Below, piece after piece: positions 12,901 through 26,116 of a stretch of 64,000 bases of DNA (position 1 is its first letter; each line of letters opens with the position of its first letter). The stretch is taken from the NCBI GenBank assembly GCA_039654915.1, contig CM077594.1:72844393-72908392 (forward strand), read 5' to 3'. The DNA is from Aquilaria yunnanensis (taxonomy: Eukaryota; Streptophyta; Magnoliopsida; Malvales; Thymelaeaceae). The position numbers and the translations under genes were made by a program. The notes beneath the pieces were generated by a model, which worked only from the letters and a program-made list of their open reading frames with translations, was not told where the DNA came from and made no database searches.

Positions 12901-15900
12901 AAACAAGTTGTGAAGGTTTCTATTCCAAAAAAGATATGAACACTTCCATTTCATTCTAAACAACTTATGAATGTTTCTATTCCAAACAAGTTAAGATTGT
13001 TTCTATGTTTTTTTCTAAACAAGTTGTGAATACTTCCATTCTAAACTAGTTGTGATTGTTCGCATTCGAAACAAGCAGTGAATGTTTCCATTCCAAAAAA
13101 CTTGCGAATGTTTCCATTTTATTCTGAACAAGTTGTGAATATTTCCACTTCAAACAAGATGTGAATGTTTCAATTCTAAAACATTTGTGAATGTTTCAAT
13201 TTCACTCTAACCAAGTTGTGAATGTTTTCATTTCATGCTATCCAAGTGGTGAATGTTTCCATCCAAAACAACTTGTGAATGTTTCAATTCCAAACTAGTT
13301 GTGAATGTTTCCATTTAATTCTAACCAAGGTATGAGTGTTTCCATTTCATACCAAACAAGTTGTGAATGTGTCCTTTCCAAACAAGTTGTGAATGTTTCT
13401 ATTCCAAACAGGTTGTGAATCATTTCATTTCATTCTAAACAAGTAGTGAGTGTTTCCATTCCAAACAAGTTATGAATATTTCCATTGCATCCTAACAATA
13501 TAGGAATATTTTTATTTGAAGCAAGTTTTGAATGTTTCTATTCCAAACAAGTTGTGATTGTTTCCGTCTCAACATAAGGAAGTTATCAAAGATTCCATTC
13601 CAAACTAGCTGTGAAAGTTTCGATTTCATTGCAAACATGTTATGAATGTTTCCTTTGCAAACAAGTTGCATATGTTTATATTCAAAATAAGTTATGAATG
13701 TTTCCATTTCATACTAAACAAGCTGTGAATGTTTCCATTCGAAACTGGCATTAAATGTTTCCATTTAATTATAAATGGTTTGTTAACATTCAAATTCCAA
13801 ACAAGTTGTGAACGATTCCATTTCTCTCCGAAGAAATTGAATATGTTTCTATTCCAAACATGTTGTGAATGTTTTCATTTCAATTTAAACAAGTTATGAT
13901 TGTTTCCAATCCAAGCAAGTTTTAAAACTTTCCATTTCATTCTAAACAAGTTGTGAATGTTTCCATTTTAATCAAGGTGTGAATTTTTTTTCCAAACAAG
14001 CTGTGAATGTTTCCATTTTATTCTAAACAAGCTGTGACTGCTTCCATTCCAAACAAGCTATGAATGTTTTTTTTTTCAAACAAGTTGTTAATGTTTCGAT
14101 TCTATTCTAAACTATTTGTGAATGTTGCCATTCAACCTGGCTGTGAATATTTCTACTCCAAGCAAGTTGTGAAATTTTCCAATTCATTCTAAAAATAATG
14201 TGAATGTTTTAATTCTAAACACGTTGTGATCATTTTTATTCCAAACTAGTTGTGAAAGTTTCCACTTTATTCTAAACAAGTTGTGAATATTTTAACTCCA
14301 AACCTGTTGTGAATTTTTTCATTTCATTCTAAAAAGGATGTGAATGTTTCAATTCTGAACAAGTTGTGAATGTTTCTATTGCAAATAAGTTGTAAATGTT
14401 TCCATTTTATTCTAACCAAGTTGGGAGTGTTTCCATTATAAAATTGTTGTGAAAGTTTCCATTTCACTCAAAACAAGTTGTGAATGTTTCCATTCCAAAC
14501 AACTTGTGAATTTTTTCATTTCATTCTAAACAAGTTGTGAATGTTTCAATTCTAACCATGTTGTGAATGTTTCTATTCTAGACTAGTTGTGAATGTTTCC
14601 ATTTCATTCTAACTAGTTGTGAAAGTATCCATTTCACTTTAAACAAGTTGTGAATGTTTTTATTACAAACAAGTTGTGAATCTTTCTATTTCATTCTAAA
14701 TGATTTGTGAATGTTTCTATTCCAAACAAGTTGTGAATGTTGTTATTTCATTCTAAATAAGTTGTGATTGTTTTAGTTCCAATAAAGTTGTGAATGTTTC
14801 TATTCCAAACCAGTTGTGAATGTTTTCATTTTATTTTAAACAACTTGTGAATGTTTCTATTCAAAACAGGTTTTGAATGTTTCCATTTCATTTTAAATAA
14901 TATCTAAATGTTTCTATTCTAAAGAAGATGTGAATATTTCCATTTCATTCTAGACAAGTTGATATTGTTTCGATTCTAGACTACTTGTGAATCTTTCCAC
15001 TCCAAATAGGTTATGAATTTTGCATTCCAAATAAGTTGTGAACGCTTCTATTTCACTCTAAACTAGTTGTGGATGTTCCCATTTCAAACAAGTTATGAAT
15101 GTTTCCATTCTAAAGAAGTCGGAAATGATTCTATTCTGAGCAAATTGTCAATGTTTCCATTTTATTCTAAACAAGCTATAAATGTTTCTATTCTAATCAG
15201 GTTCTAAATGTATCCATTTCACTCAAAACAAGTTGTGAATGTTTCAAATCCAGACTAGTTGTCAATGATTCCATTTGATTCCAAACAGGTTGTGAATGTT
15301 TCTGTTTCATTCTAAACAAGTTGTGAGTTTTTCTATTGCAGACAAGTATTGAACATTTCAAGTTTGTTCTAAACAAGGTGTGAATATTTTCATTCCAAAC
15401 TAGTTATGGAAGTTTGCATTCCAAATTAGTTGTGAATGTTTCACCCTAAATAGGATGCGAATGTTTCTATTCCGAACAAGTTGTGAATGTTCTTATTTTA
15501 TTCTAAACAAGTTGTGAATTTTTCCATTCCAAACTAGTTGTGGATGTTTCCATTCCAAACAAGTTGTGAATATTTCAATTCCAAACAAGTTATGGATGTT
15601 TCAATTTCAGGCTAAACAACTTGTGATTGTGTCTATTTCAGACAAGTTGTGAATGTTTTCATTTCATTCTAAACAAGTTGTAAATTTTTGCATTCCAAAC
15701 AAGTTGTGGATGTTTCGATTCCAATATAGTTGTCAATGTTTCCATTTAATTCTAAACAAGTTGTGAACATTTCTGTTTCAAACTAGTCATTAATGTTTTC
15801 ATTTCGCTTAAAATATGTTGCAAATGTCTCCATTCAAAACAAGTTTTGAAAGTTTCTATTCCAAACAAGTTATGAATATTTCCATTTTAATCTAAATAAG

Positions 15901-18900
15901 TTGTGATCATTTTCATTCCAAAATAGTTGTGAATGTTTCCATTCCAAACATTTTGTGAACGTTCCCATTTCATTCTAAACAAGTTGAGAATCTTTCCATC
16001 ATATTCTAAACAAGTTGTGAAAGTTTCCATTCCATATAGGTTGTGAATGTTTCTACTCCAAACAATTTGTGAATGTTTCCAATTCATTCTGAACAAGTTA
16101 TGAATGTTTCTATCCTAAACAAGTTGTGAAGATTGTCTCTAAACAAGTTATGAATGTTTCTGTTGTAAACTAGTTTTTGAATGTTTCCATTTCATTATAA
16201 ACAAGTTGTGAATGCTTCCATTCCAAACTAGTCCATAATGTTTCCACCTCATTCTAAACATGCTGCAAAATTTTTCATTCCAAACAAGTTTTTAATGTTT
16301 GCGTTTTATACATGTTGTGAATGTTACCATTCCATTCTAGACAAGTCATGAATGTTTGTATTCCAATCAAGTTATGTATGTTTCCATTTCATTCTAGTTG
16401 TGAACATTTCCATTCAAAACTAGTTGTGAATGTATCCATTCCATTCTAAGCAAGTCATGAATGTTTTTATTCCAATCAAGTTATGTATGTTTCTATTCCA
16501 AACAAGTTGTGAATGTTTCCATTCCAAACTAGCTGTGAATATTTCTATTTCATTCTAAACAAGTTATGAATGTTTCTATTTTAAGCAAGTTGTGAAAGTT
16601 TCTTTTAGAAAGATGTTGTGAATGGTTCCATTTTATTCAAAACAAGTCATGAATGTTTTTATTCGAAACAAGTTGTGAATGTTTCCATGTCATTCTAAAC
16701 AAGTTGTGAAAGTTTTTTTTTCCAAAAAAGGTGTGAATGTGCCCATTTCATTTTGAACAAGTTGTGAGTGTTTCCATTCCAAACTGGGAGTGAATGTTTC
16801 CACTTTATTCTAAGCAAGTTGTCAATCTTTCCACTCTAACCCAGTTGTGAACATTTCCATTTCATTTAAAAGATGTTATGATTGTTTCCATTCCAACCTA
16901 GTTTTGAATATTTCCATTTGATTCAAAACAAGTTATGAATGTTTCCATTCCAAACAAGTGGTTAATGCTTCCATTTCTTGGTATTTAAGATGTGAATGTT
17001 TTCACTCCAAACTAGCTACAAATATTTCTACTTTATTCTAAGCATCTTGTGAAAGTTTCCATTCCAAACTAGATGTGAATGTTTCCATTTCATCCTAAAC
17101 AAGTTGTAAATATTTCTATTCCAAAGAAGTTGTGAGCCTTTCAACACCGAACAAGTCATGAATGTTTTCTTTTCATTCTGAAGAAGTTGTGAATGTTTCT
17201 ATTTTAAACAAGTGGGGAATGTTTCCATTTCATTCTAAAGAAGTTGTGATTGTTTCCACTTCATTATAAACAAGTTGTGAATGTTCCCAATCCAAAAAGC
17301 TTGTGAATGTTCCTATTCAAAACAAGTTGTGAATGTTTCCACTTCATTCTAAAGAAGTTGTGAACGTTTCAATTCTGAACAAGTCCTGAATGTTTTTATT
17401 TCATTCCACACAAGTCATGAATGTTTCCATTCTAAACACATTGTGAATGTTTCCATTTCATTCTAAACAAGTTGTGAATGTTTCCAATCAAAACTAGTTT
17501 TGAATCTTTCCATTTCTTTCAAAACAAGTTGTGAATGTTTCCATTCCAAAAAAATTGTGAATGTTTCCATTTCAAGCAAGTTATGTATGTTTCTTTCCCA
17601 AACAAGTTGTAAATGTTTCCATTTCATTCTAAAAAAGCTATGAATGTTTCTATTCAAAACAACCTGTGAATGTTTCTATTTTATTCTAAACAAGTTATGA
17701 ATGTTTGCATTACAAACTTGTTATGAATGGTTTTTTTCCAAACTAGTTCTGAATGCTTTTGTTGGGAACAAGTTGTCAATGGTTCAATTTCATTCTAAAC
17801 AAGTTGTGATTGTTTCCAATCGAAAATAGGTGTGAATGCTTCCGTCTTAAACTAGGTGTGAATGCTTCTGTCTTAAACTAGTTGTGAATGTTTGCACTGC
17901 AAACTAGTTGTCACTGCTTCTATTTCATTTTAAACAAGTTGTGAATCTTTCCATTACAAACATGTTGTGAATGTTTTTATTCCAAACAACTTGTGAATGT
18001 TTCCATTTCATTCTAAACAAGTTGTCAAAGTTTTGATTCTAAACAAGTTGTGAATCTTTTGATTTTATTCTAAACAAGTTCTGAATGTTTCCATTCTAAA
18101 CTAGTTGTGAATGCTTCCTTTTTAAACAAGTCACGATTTTTTTCATTTCATTCTAAAGAAGTTATGAATGTTTCCATTCCATACTAGTTTTGAATGTTTC
18201 TATTCCAACATAGTTGTGAATGTTTACATTCAAATCCAAACTATTTGTGAGCAATTCCATCCCAAACAATGTGTGAATTTTTCTATTCTAGGAAAATTCT
18301 GAATGTTTCCACATTATTCTAAACATGTTGTGAATGTTTCTATTCTAAAGAAGTTGTGAATGTCTCTATTTCATTCTAAACAAGTCGTGAATGTTCTCAC
18401 TTGAAACTAGTTGTGTATGTTTCCATTTTGTTTTGAACATGTTTTCAATGTTTCTATTCCAAACAAGTTGTTAATGTTTGCGACTCATTCTAAACAAGTT
18501 ATGAATGTTTCTATTTCATTCTAAACAAGTTTTAAATGTTTCCATTAAATTCTAAACAAGTTGTTAATGTTTCTATTCCAAAAAAAGTTGTGAATGTTTC
18601 AATGTCAAATAAGTTATGAATGTTTCCAATTTATTCCAAACAGGTTGTGAATGCTTCCATTCCAAACTAGTTGTCAAGGTTTGAATTCCAAATTGGTTGT
18701 TACTATTTGCATTTCATTCTAAAGAGGTTGTGAATGTTTCTATTCTAGACAAATGTTTCCCACCCAAACAAACTGTGAATATTTCCATTTCATTCTAAAC
18801 AAGATGTAAGTGTTTCCTTTCCAAACAATGTGTGAATGCTTCCATTTGATTCAAAACATATTGTGAATGTTTCTGTTGCAGACTAGTTGTCAATGGTTAA

Positions 18901-21500
18901 ATTCAAAACTAGTTGTGAATGTTTCCTTTTCATTCTAAACATGTTTTGAATGCTTCCACTCCAAATTAGTTGTGAATGGTTTTAAGTCATTCTAAACAAC
19001 TTATGAATGTTTGCATTCCAAAAAGGTTGTGAATGTTTCTATTCTAAATAAGTTGTGAATGTTTCCATTTCATTCTAAATACTTTGTGAATGTTTCTTTA
19101 CCAATCAAGTTATGAATGTTTCCATTTTAATCTAAACAAGTCATGAGTGTTTCCATTCCAAAATAATTGTGAATGTTCCTGTTCCAAACGAGTTATGAAT
19201 GTTTTCATTTTTTTTAAACAAGTTGTGAATGTTTCCATTCCAAACTAGTTGTCAATGTTTTCATTTGAAACTAGTTTGAAGGTTTCCATTTTGTTCTAAA
19301 CAAGGTATGACCATTTCCATTCCAAACAAGTTCTCAATGTTTCCAATTCATTTTAAATAAGTTCTGAATGTTTTCATTCCAATTGGGTTGTGAATGTTTC
19401 TATTCGAAACAAGTTGTCATTGTTTCCGTTTCATTCCAAACAAGTTAAGAATGTATATATTCCAAAAATGTTATGAATGTTTATACTCCAAACAAGCTGT
19501 TAATGTTTCCATTTTATTTCAAACAAGTTGCAAGTGTTTCCATTCCAAACAAGTTGTGAATGTTCATGTTTTCATTCTAAGCAATTTGTGAATGGTTTGA
19601 TTCCAAATAAGTTGCGAATGCTTCTGTTTCATTCTAAACAAGTTTTGACAGTTTCCATTTCAAACTAGTTGTGAATGTTTCCACTTTGTAATAAGAAAGT
19701 TATGAATGTTTCCAATCTAAACTTGTTGTGAATGTTTCCATTTAATTCTAAACAAGTTATGAATGTTTCCAGTCTAAACAAGTTGTCACAGTTTGTACTC
19801 CAAACAAGATATGAATGTTTCCATTTCATTCTAAACACATTGTGAATGCCTCTTTCCCAAACAAGTTGTGAATGTTTCTTTTCCAAACAAGTTATGAATG
19901 TTTCCATTTATTTCTAAACAAGTTGTGAATGTTTCCATTCCAAACTAGTTGTCAATGTTTTTATTCCAATACTGTTATGAATGTTTCCATTTCATTCTAA
20001 GCAAGTTGTGAATGTTTCCACTCCAAACAAGTTCTTAATATTTTTATTCCAAAAGAGTTGTGAGTATTTCATTTCATTCTAGGCAAGTTGTGGATGTTTC
20101 TATTCTGATCAAGTTGTGATCCTTTCTATTCCAAACAAGTTGCGAATGATTCCTTTCTGAAAAGGTTGTGAATGTTTCAATTCCAAAAAAGTTAAAAGTT
20201 ATGAAAATGTCCATAATATTCTAAAACAAGTTGTGAATGTTTTGATTTTTAACTAGTTCTAAATGTTTCTCACTCATTCCAAACAGGTTATGATTGTTTC
20301 TATTTGAAACTAGTTGTGATTGTTTCCATTCCATTCTAAACAGGTTGTGAAAGTTTCAATTCTGAACTAGTTGTGAATGTTTCCATTTCATTCTAAACAA
20401 GTTGTGAAAGTTTCCATTCCAAGCAAGTTGTGAATGATACCATTTTATTCTAAACAAGTTGTGAATGTTTCTCTCTTAATTTAGTTATGAATGTTTCCAT
20501 TTCATTCCATGCTAGTTGTAAGTGTTTCTCCTCAGAACAAGTTGTAAATGTTTGCATTTCATTCTAAACAAATTGTGAAAGTTTCCATTTCATTCTAAAC
20601 AGGTTGTGAATGTTTCCAATCATAAGTAGTTGTGAATGTTTCCATTCCAAACTAGTTTTGAATGTTTACATTTCTTTATAAGTAGGTTTGAATGTTTCCA
20701 TTCCAAATTAATTGTGAATGTTTCCACTTCATTCTAAGCAAGTTGTGAATGTTTATAGTCCAAACAAGTTGTAAATGTTTCCATTTCATTCTAAAGAAGT
20801 TGTGAATGTTTCCATTCTATTCCAAAGTATTATGAATGTTTTCATTTCAATCTAAATAATTTGAGAAATTTTTTATTCTAAATAAGTTGTGAACATTTCC
20901 ATTTCATTCTAAAAAAGTTCTGAATGTCTCCATTCCTTGAATGTTTCATTTTCATTGCAAGCAAGTTGTGTATGTTTCCATTCAAACTAATTGTCAACAT
21001 TTTCATTTCATTTCGAAACAAGTTGTGAATGATTCTTTTCCAAACAAGCTATGAATGTTTTTAATTCATTCTAAACAATTCGGGAATGTTTCTTCTCAGA
21101 AAAAGTTGTAAAAGTTTCTATTTCATTCTAAATTAATTGTGAACCTTTCGATTCAAAACTAGTTGTCAATGTTTCAATTTCATTCTAAACAAGTTGTGGA
21201 TGTTTATATCCTATACAAGTTGTAAATGTTTTTATTTCATTCTAAACAAGTTGTGAATGTGTCTATTCCAAACAAGTTATGAATGTTTTTATTCCAAATA
21301 AGTTGTGAGTGTTTGCATTTTATTTTAAACAAGTTGGCAATATTTCTATTCCAAACAACTTCTGAATGTTTCCATTTCATTCTACACAAGTTGTGAATGT
21401 TCCCATTCCAAACTTGTTATGGATGTTCACATCTCATTCCAAACAACTTGTGAAAGTTTCGATTCCAAACAAGTTTTGAATTTTTTCATTTCATTATAAG

Positions 21501-21679
21501 TGTTATAGCGTGTGTATAACTGTATAGCTTGGTTATAGGAATTGATTAGGATTCTAATTTATTTTCTTTCCTAGTATAGAATTCCTTCCAATTATAGGAC
21601 TAATACTTCTATATATAAATAGCGTAGAATGATGAATAATAAAAAGTGAGAAGTATTTTCTCCCTCAATTCTCATTTCA
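21501..21679 (+). mobile_element. 5' LTR of Ty1/copia element
   Basis: A 179-bp LTR that starts TGTTATAG and ends TTCA, followed by a primer-binding site. Its first 74 bp recur at 26043-26116 (TGTGTATA, CTGTATAGCTT, TTATAGGAATTGATTA). The left flank is satellite (CATTATAAG). The short LTR fits small copia lineages such as Ale-type elements, which is an inference. Confidence 0.9.
21612..21621 (+). promoter_or_regulatory. TATA box in copia LTR
   Basis: TATATAAATA lies about 110 bp into the LTR and is followed by AATAAA at 21638-21643, a plausible polyadenylation signal. The order fits U3-R structure. Confidence 0.65.
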
Positions 21680-21692
21680 TAGTATCAGAGCC
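21680..21692 (+). promoter_or_regulatory. Primer-binding site of copia element
   Basis: TAGTATCAGAGCC directly after the LTR matches the initiator-Met tRNA 3'-end complement TGGTATCAGAGC with one G-to-A change. This tRNA is the usual primer of plant copia elements. Confidence 0.85.
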
Positions 21693-22060
21693 AAGAAATT
21701 GAGTTTTTCATCTACTGGAAAGTAGCAGAATAGAGTCACAGTTTGGGTCACCCATCTAGGGTGACATCCTGTTCTCACCTCCAACCCAGGAAGGATGGCT
21801 TGCCACCGAAGTCCGGTCGCCGAAATTGTAGCACGTGAGTGACACGCGCCGAAAGAAAGTTCTGCCCTTCATCCATGCACTGGCACTTGGCTTGCCGAAA
21901 AATCCTCCGGTCTTCATTTTTTGGTTCACCTTAGTCTATACGTCCTCTAGGTATGCCTGGTTGGGCCAGCATCCATACGGGTGTGTGATCTTCTTTGACA
22001 CAGGTTCACGTTTTCCGATTTCTTAACTCTCATTCCTTGAGTTATTTTGTATATGGTAGT

Positions 22061-22875
22061 ATGGGTGATAAAAAGATGGTGGTTACATCTGACATAATTC
22101 TGGTGAGGTTAAGAATCACAAAACATAAGCTCAATGGGTCCAATTATTTGGATTGGAGTAAGACAGTTCACCTTTATTTGTAGAGTATCGACAAGGATGA
22201 TCATATGACTGATGATCCACCTAACGATGATTTTAGACAGGCATAGCTGAGAGAAGATGCTCAATTATTCTTGTAAATATGAAATTCCATTGATAGCAAG
22301 GTAATTGGGTTGATCAATCACTGTGACTTTGTCAAAGAATTGATTGATTATCTGGAATTCTTGTATTTTGGGAAAGGAAATATTTCCTGCATCTATGAGG
22401 TTCGCAAAGGTTTCTACCACACTGAAAAATGAGACAAGTCTCTCATGGTGTACTTCATGGATTTCAAGATGATGTATAAGGAGCTCAATATGTTGCTGCT
22501 ATTTAGTACGAAAGTGAAGGTGCAACAAAGTCAAAGGGAGCATATGCCTGTTATGAGCTTTCTGGGTGGTCTTCCTTCTAAATTCGAGACTGCCAAATCC
22601 TAAATTTTTTCTAGTCCTGAGATCTCCTTCGTACGAGACGTATTCAGTAGAATACTTCACACAGAGAGTACTTAACCTATTTAGTTCAGTGGGGCACTTG
22701 CTAGCCGAAATAATAATTTTGGGCGATCACAATTCAAAAGTGATAACAGAGGAAAAAAAGGCAAATAGTTTGGAGACTGAGGATCCAAACATAATTGTGT
22801 GTCATTATTTCCACAAGCTAGGACATCTTAAGCGTGATTGTAGGAGGCTTAAGTACAAAACTCAACGGACTCAGT
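22061..22875 (+). pseudogene. Copia gag with zinc knuckle, broken
   Basis: The likely start at 22061 gives MGDKKMVVTSD, then LNGSNYLDWSKTVHLYL, the usual N-terminal gag motif. A TAG follows at about 22181 and further stops occur near 22245 and 22275. Gag-like sequence resumes (FLGGLPSKFETAK near 22560-22600) in another frame. The zinc knuckle at 22799-22840 reads CHYFHKLGHLKRDC; in a CCHC knuckle the fourth position should be Cys, so zinc binding is lost. A longer open frame at 22566-23390 begins out of frame with gag and enters it later. About 380 bp of leader precede the start and hold no other gene. Confidence 0.8.
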
Positions 22876-23390
22876 TAGCCCATATTGCATCCATGAATGA
22901 CACACCTGAGAAATTAATTCTTATTTCTACAGATGAATTAGCCAAGTTCTCTCATTACCAAGAGTCATTAAAAGCTTCTTTTACTCAAATCACTGCTATT
23001 GCTGATTTAAGTAAACCAAATGCATGTCTTTTTTACTCATCATCCAAATGGGTCATTGATTCTGTTGCCACAGATCATATGACAGGTAATTCCAGCCTCT
23101 TTTCTACGTTTCAGTCACATACTTCAAACTCTAATGTTAACTTGGCATTTGGATCATCATCCCATGTTCATGGGTCTGGCACAATCACCCTAACCCCTTC
23201 TCTTCCTTTGTCACATGCGCTACATTTACCTCAATTATCCTTTAATTTGATTTTTGTTAGCCAACTTACTTACAACCTCAACTGCATCATCTCATTTTTT
23301 CTTGATTATTGCTTATTTCAGGATCTTTTAACGAAGAAGATTATTGGTAGAGGACATGAATCTGGAGGACTCTACATTATTTACCCTTAG
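22876..23390 (+). pseudogene. Copia aspartic protease region, catalytic loop changed
   Basis: The frame is open through this part. WVIDSVATDHMTG (Trp codon at 23049) is the copia protease active site. The Asp at 23058-23060 remains, but the following loop has Val where the family has Gly (codon 23064-23066). The sequence LHLPQLSFNLIFVSQL downstream is the usual protease C-terminal stretch, and KKIIGRGHESGGLY leads to integrase. The frame ends at a TAG at about 23388-23390, before the integrase His-His-Cys-Cys domain. Confidence 0.85.
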
Positions 23391-24410
23391 ATACCCAAAT
23401 CCATTGCTTGTTTTGGTGTCATTTCTCTATTTAAGGCCCACTGTCGATTGGGTCATCCCTCTTTTTCCTTGCTCAAAAAGCTTTGCCAACAATTTAGTAA
23501 GGTGTCTTCATTAGATTGTAAGTCATGCCAGTTTTCTAAACACCATCGTCTTAGTTCTAGTCCAAGATTCAATAAAAGAACTAGTTTTCGTTTTGAATTA
23601 GTTCATTCTGATCTTTCAGGTCTTTGTCCAGTTCTATCTAAAACTGGATTCAAATATTTTGTTACTTTTGTTGATGATTTCTCTCGTGTGACTTGCTTAT
23701 ATTTAATGAAAAATCATTCTGAGTTGTTTTCTCATTTTTGTGCCTTTTGTGCTGAGATTAAAAATCAATGTGACGTATCTGTTCATACACTACGAAGTGA
23801 TAATGCTAAAGAGTATTTGTTAGCATCTTTTTACACTTACATGATTCGACATGGCATCCTTCATCAAACTTCTTGTGTCGACACACCATATCAAAATGGA
23901 GTCATAGAACAAAAGAACCGACACCTTATTGAAATTGCAAGAGCCCTTTTATTCCAAATGAATGTTCCTAAAACATTTTGGGCAGATGCGGTTTCAACAG
24001 CATGTTTTCTAATTAATCGCATACCTTCATCTGTTCTTGAAGGTAAGTCCCCATACAAAATACTTTTTCCCAATAAGTCATTATTTCCTATTAAACCTAG
24101 AATATTTGGAAGTACTTGTTTTGTTCAGAATGTCTATCCACATGTCACTAAATTAGACCCAAAATATTTGAAATGTATCTTCCTTGGCTATTCTCATCTT
24201 AAAAAAGGATACCGATATTATTTTCCTAGTTTGAATCGATATTTGGTCTCCCCTGATGTTACTTTTCTAGAAAACACTCCGTATTTTCACACATCTTTGT
24301 CTGCATCCCAGGGGCAGAATGATGATCTGTTAGTCTATACTATCACATCCTTTGAGCCTATGTTTGAACTAGCTCCTGTTAAGCCTCCCATACATCATGT
24401 TTACTCTTGA
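23391..24410 (+). pseudogene. Copia integrase, longest surviving frame
   Basis: The zinc domain begins with HCRLGHPS at about 23427 and continues with CKSCQFSKHHR. The open frame 23448-24410 (320 codons) carries the catalytic core with Asp at 23610-23612 (VHSDLSG), Asp at 23799-23801 (LRSDNAKEY) and Glu at 23907-23909 (NGVIEQKNRH). The last two are separated by 35 residues, so the D,D-35-E triad is intact. The C-terminal part (KLDPKYLKCIFLGYS, YFPSLNRYLVSPDVTF) is typical. Stops on both sides isolate it from the rest of the polyprotein. Confidence 0.9.
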
Positions 24411-25260
24411 TGATTGAACCCCCCTGATACGTGTCCTGTGCCAACTCCTTCATCATTAGATCTAGTTCCAAGTGACAATCTTCCTATTGCCCTTCATAAA
24501 GGTAAACATCAACGCACTTATCTTATTTCATCTTTTGTGTCTTATAATCAATTGTCATCATCCTGTTATTCCTTTATTACATCCCTTGATTCTATTTCTA
24601 TTCCTAAAAGTGTTCATGAAGCCCTATCCCATCCTGGATGGCGTAGTGCAATGATAGAGGAGATGAATGCTTAAGAAGACAATGGTACTTGGAACTTCGT
24701 AAACTGAAGTGCAGGAAAGAAGGCTATTCGGGATAAATGGGTGTTTGCTGTTAAAGTAAATCCTGATGGGTTAGTGGCACGATTAAAAGCCCATCTTGTT
24801 GCTAAAGGCTATGCTCATGTCCATGGTGTGGATTATTCTGACACCTTTTCCCGTATTGCTAAGTTAACATCAGTCTGACTACTAATCTCTATAGTAGCCA
24901 CCCATAATTGGCCTTTGCAGCAACTAGATATAAAAAATGCCTTCCTTCATGGAGATCTTCAGGAAGAGGTGTACATGGACCAACCTCATGGTTTTGTTGC
25001 TCAAGGGGAGTAAAGGAAAGTTTGTCATCTTCATAAAACAAAGTTCTTGTGCCTGGTTTGGAAAATTTAGTCAATTAGTTGAGAAGTTTCGGCTGAAGAA
25101 AAGTAAATCTGATGATCCTATCTTCTACAAACAATCTGAAGCTGGCATCAATTTGTTAATAGTGTATGTGGGTGATATTGTCATTACTAGGAGTGATGTT
25201 GCAGGTATTTCATCTTTTAAATCCTTTCTTAACATTTAGTTTCACACTAAAGATTTAGGG
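24411..25260 (+). pseudogene. Copia reverse transcriptase, broken
   Basis: HPGWRSAMIEEMNA ends in a stop at about 24672. Beyond it come KAIRDKWVFAVKVNPDG, LVAKGYAHVHGVDYSDTF, LDIKNAFLHGDL (first catalytic Asp kept) and VYMDQP, interrupted by several stops and a frame change near 24990-25080. The YxDD box reads YVGDI, with Gly at 25171-25173 in place of the first Asp of the pair, so polymerase activity is lost. A stop near 25238 precedes the segment FHTKDLG. Confidence 0.9.
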
Positions 25261-26033
25261 ATGCTAAAGTATTTCTTGGGAGTTGAGGTAAGAAGGAGTA
25301 AGAAAGGAATCTTCTTAACTCAGAGCAAATATGTGCTGGACTTATTGTCTGAGATAGGGAAATTAGGGGCAAAACCATGTAATACTCCAATGGTCCCTAA
25401 TTTGCAGCTTGTTAAAGAAGGTGAACTGTTTGAAGATCCTGAGAGATATAGAAAATTGGTTGGGAAGTTGAATTATTTGTGTGTGACTCATCCTAGTATT
25501 GCATATTCAGTTAGTGTTGTAAGCCAATACATGTCTTCTCTAACAGTGGATCACTGGGCAGTCGTAGAACATATTTTGTATGAAAATCATGGTAGCACTA
25601 AAATTAAGTGTTTTTCAAATGCCGATTTGGTAAGATGTAAGGAAGATGGAAGATCTACTTTTGGTTATTGTGTCTTTGTTGGAGGAAATCTGGTCTCATG
25701 GAAGAGTAAGAAGAAAAATGCTGTGTCTCAATCAAGTGCTAAGTTAGAATACGGAGCTATGGCACAGTCTGTGTGTAAAGTGATGTGGATATATCAGCTC
25801 TTGAATGAAGTAGGTCTTCATATAGCTTTCAATGCTGTATTTCATCAACGAACAAAGCATATAGAAATTTACTGTCATTTTGTTCATGAGAAAAATACAG
25901 CAAGGTTTGATTTCCACCAGATATGTAAGAATGAAAAAACAACTAGGAGATATTTTCACCAAGGCTCTAAATGGGTCTCGGGTTGATTAGCTTTGTAACA
26001 AGCTGGGCATGATTAACATCTATGCTCCACCTT
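25261..26033 (+). pseudogene. Copia RT thumb/RNase H region, internally deleted
   Basis: The open frame 25261-25986 (241 codons) encodes LKYFLGVEVRRSKKGIFLTQ, KPCNTPMVPN, YRKLVGKLNYL and then RNase H (CFSNADLVRCKEDGRSTFGYC, GGNLVSWKSKKKNAVSQSSA). Two in-frame deletions are evident. One lies near 25575, where VEHIL joins directly to YENHG. The other is near 25825, where the stretch before FHQRTKHIEI is shortened, removing the segment that carries the last RNase H acidic residue. The normal C-terminal tail (FTKALNGSR-like, NKLGMINIYAPP) follows in shifted frames up to the polypurine tract. Confidence 0.85.
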
Positions 26034-26042
26034 GAGGGGGAG
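26034..26042 (+). promoter_or_regulatory. Polypurine tract of copia element
   Basis: GAGGGGGAG lies immediately before the 3' LTR start TGTTACAATG, as expected for the plus-strand primer. Confidence 0.85.
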
Positions 26043-26116
26043 TGTTACAATGTGTGTATAGCTGTATAGCTTGATTATAGGAATTGATTAAGATTCCAAT
26101 TTATTTTCTTCCCTAG
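26043..26116 (+). mobile_element. Truncated 3' LTR of copia element
   Basis: It matches the first 74 bp of the 5' LTR (21501 onward) up to CCTAG and then changes directly into satellite (CAAGTTGTGAATG). About 105 bp of LTR are missing, including the TATA box and the polyadenylation signal, so this copy cannot be a normal two-LTR provirus. Confidence 0.9.

Larger units (their letters stand above)
5375..21500 (+). repeat. Satellite block 1 (26/31-bp monomers)
   Basis: About 16.1 kb of head-to-tail monomers. Each has the 17-bp core TTGTGAATGTTTCCATT followed by a short linker (CCAAACAAG, total 26 bp) or a long linker (TCATTCTAAACAAG, total 31 bp). The two often alternate to give a 57-bp dimer. 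Neighbouring monomers differ by frequent substitutions, so most of the block is old. It contains the 6250-9975 tandem pair listed separately. No gene is present. Short minus-strand ORFs (for example 8560-8754, 13492-13707 and 19665-19907) are translated satellite. Confidence 0.95.

Noticed and set aside
5375..21500. CRISPR array, because of short regular repeats
   Set aside because: There are no unique spacers of constant length, the whole sequence is repeat, and the surroundings are plant retrotransposons.
23448..24410. Functional integrase gene
   Set aside because: The catalytic triad is intact, but there is no start context. The preceding zinc domain is cut off by a stop, and protease and RT in the same element are disabled, so it is a surviving fragment of a dead polyprotein.
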